Shown here in pieces: positions 41,101 to 53,497 of a DNA stretch of 64,000 nucleotides. The position numbers were made by a program, and so were the translations under genes. This DNA is from Clavelina lepadiformis. Lineage: Eukaryota > Chordata > Ascidiacea > Aplousobranchia > Clavelinidae. The notes under the pieces were generated by a model. It was not told where the DNA came from. It was given only the letters and a program-made list of their open reading frames with translations, and made no database searches. Location: the NCBI RefSeq assembly GCF_947623445.1, contig NC_135242.1, forward strand, positions 19,530,001-19,594,000, written 5' to 3'. How positions within the stretch are numbered: position 1 is the stretch's first letter; each line of letters begins with the position of its first letter.

Positions 41101-41106
41101 ATTAAA
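41101..41106 (+). terminator. Candidate polyadenylation signal of the PhyH-like gene
   Basis: ATTAAA, a common variant signal, begins 120 bp after the TAA stop and precedes the TTAA-flanked MITE at 41160. No canonical AATAAA was seen between the stop and this site. Confidence 0.45.
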
Positions 41107-41159
41107 TTGCAAAGTATATTAACTTTAACATTTAAAAAATTGAAATAGGTATTTCTTAA

Positions 41160-41784
41160 CCCTTATACTGTAATTACTGTTCTGTAACACAAACAGCGAT
41201 TACGGGCCTCTCAGGCCCAATACTAAAATAATATGAAAAAGTAAGTCAATAGTTTCTCGATTCATTACATCGGCTGTATTCGTTTTGAGAAAATGATTTT
41301 AGGCCAAAGTTGCCTATATAATGCATGGATGTAGCAACAGGAATGAATGAGTGTTTGACAAACACAACTCTAACCACAGACACTCCAAGCATCTCGTAAA
41401 CCCGGTTAGCAATACTTCACCTAACTATGCACATATATGATATATTTTGGTTGTTATGACATATTTTTGTTGTGCACCTAAAAAAGAACTCATCTTATTG
41501 AGATTCACTGTACAAATGGAATGTAACTTACATTGATTAATTATAATTCTAAAGTTTACTTTAAACTAGAACCGGGCCTCCGAGGCCCTAAATTGCAATT
41601 TGAGGTGTGCTTTTGTTTTTAGCCAACAAAATTTTTTTTGGACTCATTAATCCTTACACTTCGGTTTTAAGTTTTGCAAACGACACTATTTAAGGCATTT
41701 CTGGAGCAACAGCTCTTAAAACCAAAAAATAAAAGAATTTTCTTTCTCACCGGGCCTTCCAGGCCCTCAATTACTGTTTAAGGG
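41160..41784. mobile_element. piggyBac-like MITE flanked by TTAA
   Basis: The element is bounded on both sides by TTAA (41156-41159, 41785-41788), the piggyBac target. Its inverted termini are CCCTTATACTGTAATT at the left and CCCTTAAACAGTAATT at the right read inward, 14 of 16 matching. It carries three GGGCCTNNNAGGCCC palindromes at 41204-41218, 41574-41588 and 41752-41766. At 625 bp with no transposase frame it is non-autonomous. It lies between two convergent genes. Confidence 0.88.
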
Positions 41785-42508
41785 TTAAATACGATCCTGA
41801 CCTAAGAATACAACGATTATACCCTTCCCTTTCTCTACTGGAGTGTCCTAGTGCTATGTTCTGTCCGATTCTACGATAATGCAAATGCAAGGTAATCGTC
41901 ATTTTAGAATAGATACAGTTTAGAATTTAGATAAACTGGTTTGAAAAACTGAAAGTAAGCAAAATAACAAGGCAGACAGGTGTGCCTGTTACACAGCACA
42001 AATCCGTCAATATTCACTGGCTAAAAATTATTCAAAAAGTATACCAGTAAAACCACCAAACCTAACTTGTCATAAAAACCGATCTGCAACAGGATTGATG
42101 ACAGCAAGCCATCTAATGACAAACAGGAAGTTAAATAGACATTTAACGATTTGATGAATAGTCAGGCTATAGTAAAAAGCAGCATGTGGACTGGGACCCC
42201 GAAGACTTTGTGCATGTTCTACTGAATATAAAAATGCATGATAACCAAACTAATTGACACACACCACTGAAACAACAGAGCGAAAGGTTCATAGAAATTA
42301 CTGTACAAACTTAGCTAAAAAATAAAGGACAAACCAGAAGATGACTAAACGAAGTAAACCGATAAAAATGTATCAGTATGAAAACATTTAAATGGCTATT
42401 ATGACAAGCTACCATAGACATTTCAACAAAGTTTTGACTAAACGGATTTTCTGCGAAAGACAAAGCAGAAGATTAAAATCACACTATCATTTGAAGCTCA
42501 AGATATTT

Positions 42509-45500
42509 TCAACCATCATTGCTAATAATATTTGAAACAATAGCATTAACTATATTCACTGTTGGATCTTCAACAAGGACAATGTCCCATACGTCCTTAT
42601 ACGTTTCCAGAGCCACTGGATCCTGAAAATAAGACAAGTAAAACGATTACAGGAAATAGAAATACCTTAAAAAAAGATTGAATCTACAAAAATGAGAGTC
42701 AAGATATTTTAAAGTATAAACGATAAACATATCATACATTTTGATTTAAATATCCTATTTTTAATATGGAATTAATGTTCTGAACTCCATCAGCCATATG
42801 TAAATCTCCCATCATATCGCCAAGTAAAATTATGTTATGTCGATGACTGATTTCTTCAAAATATTCTGAGTGTACTAGAGCACCTTCGTTTTTATTAAAA
42901 CTGTGTATTAGCAAGCCATCAAATCCAACCATTATATCCTGCAAAAATATTTACATAATGTTTTATAAGGCAAAGGTTAAGTAAGTTGATAAAATTAATA
43001 CCATAAATCTAAAAGATTTCCAGATTTATATAGTCATGCACAAGTTGGACAAGGTCTTATTGATGTAATTTAAACAAATTCATATGTGACATGGACTTGT
43101 AGCAGGATGTTTGATAAGTATTTGCAAACAAAAGTGTAATACAAACTTCAAAGCTGACCTTTTCATTAAATTTCATAAAATTGGACACAGTCTTCATGTT
43201 TGGATGGAAATGCGATTTCTGTCGAATTACTTCTTCAATAACATCTCCCAGTCCCGCAGAAAATACCAAAAGTGGTACAGAATGTTTGTGAAGAGTGTTA
43301 AAGAGTTCAGAACAGCCATCTCTAAACAAATTAATGGGTGGTCAAAAGACAAAGCTTTAAACAGCAGCTCATCAAAAGAGAATTAGTTTCTACAGCCAAC
43401 TACAACTATACCAGTTATTGCGATTCTGACTTCACTTTGTGTTTCATAACTTTATTAAGAATATAACTACAAATTCTATGCACCTAAGAAAGACATAAAG
43501 GCTCTTTCTGCTGGTCGCAAAAAATGTAAAACGTCAAGTAGTAGTTGCTATGTGCTCAAAACATGATTGTAAAATAGTTAGTCAATTTTGACAGCCAATC
43601 ACTGGCGTCCTAGGCTTTTTTGTTGTGGCAGTCAATAGGTCAAGCACAGCACAAAACGCTTAATGTAGACTACTTGTAATTGAAACAATGACTTACTTTA
43701 GCATGGCAGTTGAGGTAGCTACAGCATTCTTGATCATTGATTTGCTAATCACTACATTGCCCATAGCTGAGTGGGCTTTTCCCCACCTACAAAAATACAT
43801 GGAATAAATTCTATGGTTTTTTGTAAAAACAATTTGTTTGAAAGTTCCTAAAATAGTGCATAATCAAAACTATACCATTCCAGCATATAGGGTATTTTTT
43901 CATCAGGTGACATATGTGGGTCTATTTCAATTGCCCGATACTTTTTGTTTGTTTCGTGTAAATGTTCTTTTGCCTCGGCAGACAAACACATGCCAGCTTC
44001 CAGAATTCCTGAAGAAAAATCAAAATTCTTTGGTTAATGGGGTTAAAGAGTTGCACAGAAATACCTAACAGTACAAACAGAGAAATATACACCAAAAAGT
44101 ATGCTCAACACTAAACAAACTCAATTAAACCAACAAACAAAAATTACTAACCATGGCTACTGGGGCATCGTTGATTATTGACTGAATATCGACTTAAAGT
44201 CATGTCAAAGTCACTGATAATCTAATAAACAAAATTACTTTTATCTTAACTAGCTAGATTTGGTGCAACTAAGAAGTGACCAGTAACCACCATATCAACG
44301 AACCATTAATGTTATTAGTTTTCTGCCAGTTTTGCAAAAATAAAAGGTTCAGTCTAAATTTGCTTGCAAGGTATGTGTTAACGAGAATATAAAAATGTTT
44401 GATATTCAGCTTTTCAATCACTTTGGCGCATTCAAAGCCAATTTGTATGTTCAGCAAATATGAAATTTATTTTTTGCTCTCACACCAATCCACAAACAAC
44501 AACAAACGCCTATATCTTCATATGTGCTGTATTTAAACTTCGAACTTTCTTTAACTCTTTGAGAAACTAACAAAGTATTTGCTTCAATGGTATGTTATGA
44601 ATCACAATCTTTATCTACGAACTGAGAAAATTCTTTGGAACTGAATACCCAATGCAGGTCTGTTGTCACATAGTTTTGTTGCATAGACTGTCAACGATTA
44701 TTTACAGATTTAAACCTACAGTGTAATAGATCTTAATGCTAGTCTGAAATGAAGCGTTAAGCCTGCACCTATACAGCGTATTGTAGCATGATCTCTAAGT
44801 TATATTGTTATAATAGTAGTATTTGATGTCTACTGAAAGCGCCACACGTGTTAGAGTTCATCGTGAATTCATTGACTTCATAGACTTTTCTTATGCATAG
44901 ACATATTTCCATTTTTAGCTTTCATCACTTGAGATGTTTACTTTTTAAATGATAATTTATCTTGCAGCTACTACTGTATTTTCTTATTATATACATAACA
45001 TAATATTGAAGTTTGCATAGTAACCTATTTCAATTTTTACTGGATAAATAGTGAAAACTTAGTAAATAATAGCGTCGGAATTTACAAAATTTATCCCTAG
45101 TGTTATCAGTACTGTAGTATTTCACAAACTTACAGCCCAGATTGGAAAGTGCGGTGAAGGGGGGAGTTGGAATTAATTGAGCATATAATAAAACTATTAT
45201 TTCATCTTGTTGAGCGAAGGATTTCTCACCCCAAAAACAGCAAAATTTCCAATCAATATTACCGCATTGCACATTATTATTTACCTGCAAAGAGCTTGCA
45301 CCACCTTTAAATAACGCTTCCAACTTTGCATATACACTAGATTCATCTTTTATGTGCACATGGGATTCCTGCAGCTTCTCCAACTAGTAACACATAAATT
45401 TAATTAACATTAGAACAAGTATATATACTTCTACTTTCAGTTTCAGACTGTGCCTAAGTTGCTTTGCCACATTCCACTTCTCTACTTAGCCTTTGAATAG

Positions 45501-45542
45501 AATAGAATAACAAAGACTGGACAAAGTACTTACCAACTTCAT
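42509..45542 (-). CDS. NT5C3: Cytosolic 5'-nucleotidase III (pyrimidine 5'-nucleotidase)
   Basis: Exons, 5' to 3': 45542-45534, 45383-45285, 44221-44152, 44008-43876, 43786-43697, 43321-43159, 42938-42738, 42622-42509. All junctions are phase-consistent, giving 292 aa, the family's usual length. HAD-type phosphatase motifs are clear: motif I IISDFDMTLS with the nucleophile D40 and acid D42, motif II FSAG (154-157), and motif IV LGDMMGDLHMADG (D229, D233). The blocks KYRAIEIDP and KIPYMLEW are close to vertebrate NT5C3. The enzyme removes phosphate from pyrimidine nucleoside monophosphates, and 7-methyl-GMP in the NT5C3B branch; which paralogue this is cannot be told. It is predicted cytosolic, with no signal peptide. 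The first coding exon is nine bases. The gene converges with the PhyH-like gene. Confidence 0.95.
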
Positions 45543-47665
45543 TTCTGCAATTTAGTCGCCTGCCTGGATATATGGAAAGCTACAACTGAATCGCGCACCG
45601 TGTGGAAAAATATTGCTTATTCACAGCAGTTGTTTTAACACGTGAAGTATTTACCGCTATTCGCATTTATGACTCACCGCAACCGAAAACGCAACGTCAA
45701 CTTCACAAGTAAATATCCAATGTACCGCAATGTAGCTTACTGCCAATTCGCTATAACCACCAAAATTAGCAGATTAAAAAACAATTATTTTTTTTCTAAC
45801 AACGTCGGTCAGCAAGATTATATACATGTAATTATGCATGATGCAAGCGCTGCAAGCAAGGTTATTTAGAAATCGTTAGGGTTGCCATATTTATTTTTGT
45901 CAAAGTGTAGAACTTGCTATGGGCAGTTTAGAGAAAAGCGAAATTGTCGTTTTTAGAAGTGCCCGACTTTTGAACATAAAAGTCAAGATACAGTACTGAA
46001 TTCGAAACACCTACTTTTGGTAAAAAATTTATTCGTTACTGTAACTTATCGTGATATACTTTCATAAACAGCAATTTTTATTGCAGTATATATGTGCATT
46101 CGAGATTCGAAGTAGGGGCGGATTAAAATCTAAATGAGCGTGTTCCATTGCAAAACTTAATCAGGATTCGCTAATAATGAAAACGCTCAGTACATAAGCA
46201 TGGTGCTAATTTATTTGATATTGTGTTTTTGACTACGTTATAGGACTATAGGCTAATCAAGAAGCACAGAAGTTCACATATGCTTATTTGCTGTCCATTT
46301 TATTAAGCAGTTTTTACTAACAAAAAATCACAATAACAGTTATAGTCCAAGTGCAATAGTAATCGATCAAGTTTAGATGCTTAAATCTGGACTGGCCTAC
46401 TTGACTATTTAATATGATATGGCATGATGATTACATCATCACACAGGTGAATAGTGAACAATTACGTAAACAGAGAAAGAGTGCCAGCTGACGGACAGCT
46501 GAGCGATTTCAGAAAAAACGTTTTTGTCTGGAGCAGTGGTTCTCAACATTTTTCCATAAACCTTTTTCACCATACAAAATCATTTTCAAATCCTCTTCAC
46601 CTTAAGTTAAAAGACTTTCAATCAAAATAACTAGGGGATATCTTTGTAATGTCTCACAAACAGTGTTCTTAATATTACGAACCTTATAAACAGTGTTTCT
46701 TTAATGTTTATTACAACAACGAACGTCTAATCAACAATTAAAAAGTCGAAGTCATGTTAAAATCAAGTCAAGTTAAAAAAAGAAAGTCAATAATGTTTGT
46801 GTGTTGTATTGTAGGCAATTGTTTATTTTTCGTCATTGACTGCAAAATAGGACAATAGAACCGCTTCCCTTACATCACTTATGTTAAGTTAGTACATTTT
46901 CTTAATAAAATAAAATATTAATATACAATTATCAATAAAATTAAGTCTATAACCATTGATTACAAATTGCTTTTGTTTAATTTCTAACAACCATAACAGT
47001 AGGGTGTAGTTCAAATCAAGCGAGAGAAAAATCAAAGATTGATGATTCAATCAACTGCAAAATTTGTTATAACATCAATCTTGACTGTGTTTTTACACTG
47101 TGCAACTATTTGTACTGTTGTATAGATTGTGGAATTACATTTAACATCTGCCCATACTGCAATTGTGAAGTAAATGCAGCTTTAAAAAATTTTATTCCGA
47201 AGCAGGTTTCTTACGTCTTTTTTTTAGTATTTTAAGTGCTCTTGATTGAATTTGGAGCTTTTTCCTGGAAAGAAGTGAATCTTTTTTCATTACTATAGGT
47301 CACGCAGTCTGTTGTTAAAGATTGCCGATTAGAAAAATTGGCAAGGTAAAAATTGGTTTTAGCTGCATAGGGCTGTAAGGAGTCGTTCAATACAAAAAAA
47401 TGCCATAAAAGTTCTGTTTGTTTTATCATACTGCAATTTTACTAAAAATCTGATTATTCGAAAAATCCACCGTGGAGCTCTGAATTTTTGCGTGTCAGTT
47501 TAAGATGCATTTGCATGACTAACGTTCCATAAAATGCCACCAAAATGATTCAAACTTCTAAACAGAGGCACAAATTTGACACCAGAATTTTTGGCCAAAA
47601 CAACCAATTTCATTTGTTATTTAGCCTATACTGAATGATAACCATGTAGGGCTTGTCAAAACAAT
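45543..47665. other. Intergenic stretch with no recognised gene
   Basis: Very AT-rich, with only short open frames and no motifs. A single hAT-type terminus, CAGTGGTTCTCAAC, begins near 46533 but no partner terminus was found within about 1 kb, so only a fragment can be claimed. Confidence 0.45.
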
Positions 47666-47785
47666 CGTGATGGATATCGACAAGGACCTGGTAGACCTGA
47701 CAAAAAAGCCGAAGATGGTACAAGTGTTGGAGGTTTTGAATTTCGTGGAGGATTTGGAAGAGGACGTGGTACACCGCCACAATGA
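47666..47785 (+). pseudogene. RPS10: Ribosomal protein S10 C-terminal relic
   Basis: Thirty-nine codons plus a TGA stop encode a peptide beginning RDGYRQGPGRPDKKAEDG and ending FRGGFGRGRGTPPQ. This matches the C-terminus of eukaryotic ribosomal protein S10 (human ends FRGGFGRGRGQPPQ, preceded by DKKAE). Upstream sequence in frame does not continue the protein, and no other RPS10 exon was seen in the 2 kb before it. The tail is intact. The simplest reading is a 5'-truncated retrocopy or duplicated last exon. No poly(A) tract was seen after the stop, so a retrocopy is not proven. A genuine last exon of a gene with a long intron is the alternative. Confidence 0.8.
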
Positions 47786-48739
47786 CTCCTCAAAATGTTA
47801 AAATGCAGATAATATATCATTTAGTTATCATTTCATACTTGCATGGCAACTTTTAGCCTAAATTTGCACGCGAACTAGGGCATTTAAGCATGGCAATTAG
47901 TAGGGTAATTTCCAGCCTTAAAAAACAACTATAAACATACCGTCATATGATTCGTCTAGCCAGCTATTTAAATGCTTTCGTAAGACTCCAGCAGAATGAT
48001 AGAGATCTTAGTTTTACCCTGTTTGACAGCTTCGTAGCCTAAACTAAACTAAATGCTCATAAGCTTATAAACTAAAAGTTTGCGATATCCATGAAATTAT
48101 TGAACGTTCTACGTAATGGTTAGAAAAAGTGTGTTAAACCATTCAAAGGCTAGCATAGCTGTTGTTGTTTTTCAGTACGGGTATTGCCCTAGTAAAAGGC
48201 TGTTAGAAACTTCCTGGTCGCATTGTTCGGTTAAGCTAAAATGTAATTGAAAATTTATGAAATTTGACTTCTTTGACCAAAAATTGTTACTATTAAATAG
48301 ATAAGCCCTACTTTCATCTCAGGTCAAGCCTTTCGTATACGAAGCGCCAATTATATTATAGTGGTGGTCTGGCAGCAAGCGGAGCACTACACTGTTTTCC
48401 GTATCGAGTTTGTTATTGGTACCTCAAGCTTTGAAAGCCGTTTTTTTTATATAAAGTTACACTTGGAAGCAACTTTTTATTCGTAGACTGCGGTACCAAT
48501 CGTAATTCTAGTGACAAGTGTTGCGCTGCAATACTAGATAACTATGGTTATTTTTTTATATTTCAGTTACGGATGAGTAGCTTTTGTAAGAAAAAAGGTT
48601 CTGCTGAGATAATGTGGTGTTTACCCAAAATAGTGAGCAAGGACAATCGATGCTCTAACAACAACATATGGCTTATTTACCACGTTCAATAAGCCATATA
48701 ATATGCTTAGTGCCTTTTTTCCATTTTAAGTAAAATTGT

Positions 48740-48748
48740 TATAAATAG
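48740..48748 (+). promoter_or_regulatory. TATA box of the type A peptide gene
   Basis: TATAAATAG lies 85 bp before the ATG at 48825, a spacing close to that in the type B genes (89 bp). Confidence 0.65.
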
Positions 48749-48824
48749 AGTGGAATATTAAAAAGCATGTTATTGCTTAAAAATTCTGTTCGAATAGTTA
48801 TTCAATAGCAAAACTTGCTCGGTC

Positions 48825-49511
48825 ATGAAAATTTCTATAATTCTGTTATCCTGTGCGTTGGCGGCAACGTCAGCAAACTCAATATCGTCAGTTTCAGACG
48901 AGAAAATTCTGCAAGTTTTGGAACGCCAGAATGATTACATTGTGAAGCAAAAGGTATTTCAACTTTTAACAATAATTTTGAATTTAACACTATAAGTTTA
49001 ACTTGGTATAGACTGTATGATTCGCTGAGAATTGGGTAATGATCATACAAATACCAGAAGGGTTAATTCTGGAAAACTGTGAGTTGTTATCTCTTCGGCA
49101 ACAATTTGTTTGCAGATACTTTCTTTTTCCTCGGAGGCAAAAGCAAAACTCCGTTACGCTGCATTAACTGCCATTGCAAAACTGTGTTTCCATGACGACG
49201 TTCCAGAGGAAATCTTGAACACGGTATGTGCACGTGCTGCTAGCACTGGAGCCGGGAAGCAAAGTGATGCAAGTGAGTATATAGATTTGCAAAAAAATTT
49301 TCCGTGCTTTAACTTTAGCTTATTTTGACATTACAGCTATTTGAACTTACGATTCACAATTTATTATAATGGCCATTTATTCAGCATGATATGATTAAAA
49401 CCCGCAACACAACCTTTAATGAGAAAGTGATTTTTTTCAGGCCTGCAAAGTTCAAGTTGTTTTGACTGTACCATCGCTGACCCGATCTGCTTTCTTGCAT
49501 GTCCTCAGTAG
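48825..49511 (+). CDS. Secreted six-cysteine peptide, type A (unnamed family)
   Basis: Exons: 48825-48953, 49116-49272, 49441-49511; phases 0 and 1; 118 aa. It opens with a signal peptide (MKISIILLSCALAATSA). Exon 2 gives a helical, alanine-rich segment (FSSEAKAKLRYAALTAIAKL) with two cysteines in LCF and TVCAR. Exon 3 gives the tail SSCFDCTIADPICFLACPQ, a C-X2-C-X6-C-X3-C pattern. There are six cysteines after the signal, allowing three disulphides. The gene is the intact head of a tandem array; exon positions, phases and the cysteine pattern are shared with the type B genes at 52.6, 56.2, 59.9 and 63.7 kb. I do not recognise the family, so function is unknown beyond secretion. It is predicted to be a small extracellular protein of about 100 residues. 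Confidence 0.88.
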
Positions 49512-51200
49512 TTAGCCAGATAACTCAAGCTATTTCTATAGTTCGTTGCTGACATCATGTTGATATATAGGCTATGTATTGTGACCTGTTTTACGTTTTT
49601 AACCTGTAGTTAGCAGAGCATGTTTGAATTGTATTTTTTTCAGTAATTTAGGAGTAAAGCCTATGTTGTGAACTTTGATGTAAACTCATAGAAATACACA
49701 ATTCCAAAACAAATTTACATTGTTTTTAATTGCTTGTGTTACATTATCATACCAAGAATCCTGTACCTTGATCTTAATTTGTATGTGGAAAAAATTGAAA
49801 CTATAATGTAACGTGATACAAGCAAAGGAACTTAAAAGTGGATGTGTTAAAAGTTTTTCTGCTGGCGCAGAAAACCGTGTAACTAACACAAACAAATTTT
49901 AGGGCAAGACACAATTTATAAAAGAGAATTTGTCAAGTATGTAAATTTGCAACCATAGGTTAAGATTTTCTTCTCAAACAATATAGCCTACTCTAATTTG
50001 TTAACAACTTTGTGAAAATTCTAAGCAACGTAAACCACTTTGAGTACGAATAACACGTTTATTTTTTTCATAATTATTTGTATATTAGCATAGATCTATA
50101 TGCATGTTTACTTACCATACAAACTAGGTTCGCCAAGCAAAATAGATAATCAGATTTAACCGTTAACCCTGTTATTACAATGTAAATGCAACGAGAAATA
50201 CCATCGACCGTTCTTGCCAGGCCGATTACTCTTAAGGTAAACCGCGACACAAAATAAACTCAAAGGCAAAATAGTTGTTACTTGCAACCTTTTATTTAAA
50301 ACTAAAAAACGACAACCAGCCTTCCATGATGAGCGAACAGGGCTTATAAAGGTTATACCCAGCCATAACACTGAAGCTTGGGTGCAAGAATGAATGATAG
50401 ATATAAACCATAAAAAGTGCAGCGATAATGTTACAGCACACAAAATAAAACAAAGATAACTGAAAGTGTGTTAGGACATTATGAAAATTCTGTCACATAC
50501 GCAAATTTACCAATTTCGCGTAACATATATCTGACATTTTTTGACGTAGTTAATGTTTGTGTTTGCAATGAAAGTTGTTTTGCGTGAATTTTCAAAAATG
50601 TTTATAAAATTTCATTACTTTTAAAAGGAATTAAAAGTATTAAATAAAAATTTCACATTCCAATTCAACTAAGTTGCACTTAATGTTTAATTCTTAATGA
50701 ATATTTAGGCCTATACTGAATTACTAATCGACCTTCAATGGGTTAATGCAAAAAAGGCTTGAGTAGAAATAATAATAGAAATAATAATAATACTTCTATT
50801 ATGTGGGAAATTAAACTATTAAACTTTAAGGTAAAAAAGTGGTTATCTTTTTGCCTATTCATTATAATCCCGACCAGGCAGCTATGGTGACTTATTGAAT
50901 TTATTTATTAATTATTGTTCCTGAAATTGCAATTCCAACATTAGAAAAAACCCTATGTAACATTAAAAAGTTTTCGTTAAATTGAAGTTGTGGTATTGCT
51001 TCCTCTTTTGCAGTGAGATCAGTCCTGTGTAGGTACAACTGTGCGCAATAACCTTTATTCAAAAGTTGAACTACAGCATACTGCAGCTTTGCAACACATT
51101 TTAGACAGAACGTTTGAAACTGTATTTTATTTCGCTACATATAACTTATAAGAACAGCTTTTTTGTAGTTTTGATATACAGTACATTATATAATATAGCA
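49512..51200. other. 3' flank of the type A gene
   Basis: No gene found. The part up to about 49.9 kb is homologous to the sequence following each type A relic in later units (for example 54.22-54.6 kb), which shows that the type A gene and the relics share ancestry including flanks. Beyond about 50 kb I see AT-rich sequence with no feature. Confidence 0.55.
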
Positions 51201-51239
51201 ATTATTTTCAATATATTCACCAAACTTATTCTATAACTT

Positions 51240-52200
51240 AGGTAACTGCTTTGGAGAATAATGTTTCCGGCAAGTTGAATTCACTGCAGCATTTGGCTTT
51301 GGCAGTTCTTCTTTCGCTACTGGGCATATAAACATATTTATTATTAGATCAAGATATAAATTAAGTGACAGATGCATCAAGATATTACCCTTGTACATTA
51401 CCCTGTATACAGCAAGCACGACATAATTATAAAAAGTTATTCATACGCACACATAAGGCTAGGTTCTATTCGATTTACCACTAAGTCAATTCTCATATCA
51501 CAATCCAATATGTCACAAATAAATTAATTATACTATGAGGTCCGGAAAGGGACTTTTTAAACAACATAAATCAATGTAAACAGGAAAATAATATTGTTAT
51601 TCTAATTATTTATACCTTTGAGCAGATGGCAAAAGTATTTGGTGTCGCGATGGTGATGAATTACTTTGGATGTTCATTAAAATCACTTAAATAATTTAAA
51701 TATTTGATGATGAGTTTGTAATACATGCTCATATATTGTTGCGGGTGCAAATTCCTGAAATTACGCAATTGCAAAATTAATTTCATCATATTTAATTAAG
51801 TGGTGTGTTTGTTTGTCGTAATGGATAATATACAAGAGTATGTTTTTCCGATCAAAAGGCGCAAATCAAACAATATTCAGTACAAATGCAATCGCTACAA
51901 ATGCAAATGCTCTGTGGCCGACCCTATCTGCTGGGATGCCTGTCCACAGTAATTTGATTATTGGACTGAAGATTTCTTAAAGACCAAGAAACGAAACCCA
52001 TCTTTTTGTTTTCAGAATAATTACGTCGTAATTTCAATGATTGATTATGAAAGACAACTTTATGTTTTATGAATAATTTTTACGCAATAAAAAGCAAATT
52101 ATCTGCATTTTTGCCATTTCTTTTTTGACAAACTGCATCGTAGTTCAAAGCAGAAGCATCACCGCTAGGTGTCAAATAGTAGACAGCAACTGATATCGAA
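51240..52200 (+). pseudogene. Broken type B copy: 5' flank joined directly to exon 3
   Basis: The 5' flank homologous to that of the type B genes runs to about 51897 and then passes directly into the second half of exon 3 (51908-51952, reading CSVADPICWDACPQ and stop), followed by the usual 3' flank with AATAAA at 52086. Exon 1, exon 2 and both introns are absent, and the TATA region is altered. Soon after, near 52215, the sequence switches into the 5' flank of the next type B gene, so the type A relic seen between later copies is missing here. Confidence 0.85.
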
Positions 52201-52556
52201 ATCGTTTGTCGAAAATGTCAAAACAAACCGATCACAAATAGATTAATTATGTTATGACGTCTGAAAACCGACTTTGTAAACAACAGATATCGACGTAAAC
52301 AGGAAAATGATATTGCTATTCTCATTATTTAGAAATTTTAGCAGATGGCAAAAGTATTAGGTGAAGCGATAGTGAGAAATTACTGTGGAAGTTTATTAAA
52401 ACGGCTTAAAAGGTCTTTAAACATTTGATGACGTGTTTTTTGGCACGTGCCACTACAGAATATGTTGTTGTTGCAAATTTTTGGATCTACGGAATCGTTA
52501 GTTTATTTTCATTATATATTTAATTAAGTTGTGTGTGTGCTTATCATAATGGGTTG

Positions 52557-52565
52557 TATATAAAG
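52557..52565 (+). promoter_or_regulatory. TATA box of type B gene 1
   Basis: TATATAAAG lies exactly 89 bp before the ATG at 52646. A GGCACGTGCC palindrome containing an E-box lies about 110 bp further upstream, near 52443-52452. Confidence 0.75.
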
Positions 52566-52645
52566 CTATGTTATTCCGGTCAAATGGCACATATAGATTC
52601 AAGTACAAACTCAATCGTATATTCGACATTTCTAAAGATTGAAAG

Positions 52646-53358
52646 ATGAAGGTGTTCTTCGTATCTCTCGCATGTTTGGTCGCGGTTGCGGCGTCTTTTA
52701 CCGTAAATGAAGCAGAGGTAAGCTTTAATTGAAAAGATTAAATAAAACTTACATAAGTAGTTATTGGCTGCAATAGTTTGCTATGTATTACTAAACTTGA
52801 TTCGTTTAATACCATCCACGTCTAACCTTTGATTTATGCTGCATATACCATATACTTGAAACCCCAAATTTATTGAAACATTGTATCGATGATTTTTGAA
52901 ACTGTATAAAACGTGTATTTTCAGCTTCAGCAAGTTCAATTTTCGGAAGCGGCTAAAGCACAATTAATTGCGGTGTCAAAAGATGCTCTGCAGAATTTGT
53001 GCTTGTCTGAAAATGTGGAGCCGGAAATTCTGACCACAATTTGCATGAAAGCACTCTCCAACAGCTTCCAATCTGTTACTGCAAACGACGCAAGTAAGCG
53101 TGCTATTACACATGTAAAAAATTACTCCGATAAAAGAAATCTGTAACTATGCCACATAACTGAAATCAACTTTAAAATGTCTTGTCATTTCTTGATTTCA
53201 AGTCTGGTGTTTCACGTTGCTAATCCAGTGAGCCGAACATGAATTAAAGGTTTTTTTTGTTAAACTTATCCATAATAAATTTAGTGACAAGAGGTTCTCA
53301 GAATTGCGTCGACTGCTCTGTGGCCGATCCTATCTGCTGGGATGCCTGTCCACAGTAA
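52646..53358 (+). CDS. Secreted six-cysteine peptide, type B copy 1
   Basis: Exons: 52646-52717, 52925-53093, 53285-53358; phases 0 and 1; 104 aa. The signal peptide is MKVFFVSLACLVAVAAS. Exon 2 encodes an amphipathic helical region (FSEAAKAQLIAVSKDALQ) with cysteines in NLCLSE and TTICMKA. Exon 3 ends NCVDCSVADPICWDACPQ, the same C-X2-C-X6-C-X3-C tail as type A. Mature length is about 86 residues with six cysteines. The polyadenylation signal AATAAA lies at 53492-53497. The variable patch is the end of exon 2 (SVTANDA here, SVYSSDA in copies 2 and 3). Family and role unknown; secretion is inferred from the signal peptide. Confidence 0.9.
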
Positions 53359-53491
53359 TATGCTTATTGGACTGAAGATTTCTCGAAGACCAAGAAACGA
53401 AACCCATCTTTTTGTTTTCAGAATAATTACGTCGTAATTTCAATGACTAATTATAAAAGACAACTTTATGTTTTATGACTAAATTTTACGC

Positions 53492-53497
53492 AATAAA
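53492..53497 (+). terminator. Polyadenylation signal of type B gene 1
   Basis: AATAAA in the context CGCAATAAAAAG, 134 bp after the stop. It is conserved in copies 2 and 3 and in the broken copy. Confidence 0.7.

Noticed and set aside
43111-43386. 91-codon plus-strand frame overlapping NT5C3 exon 6
   Set aside because: It is the antisense shadow of the real minus-strand exon.
46533-46560. Single hAT-type terminus CAGTGGTTCTCAAC
   Set aside because: No matching opposite terminus or target duplication was found, so no element can be delimited.
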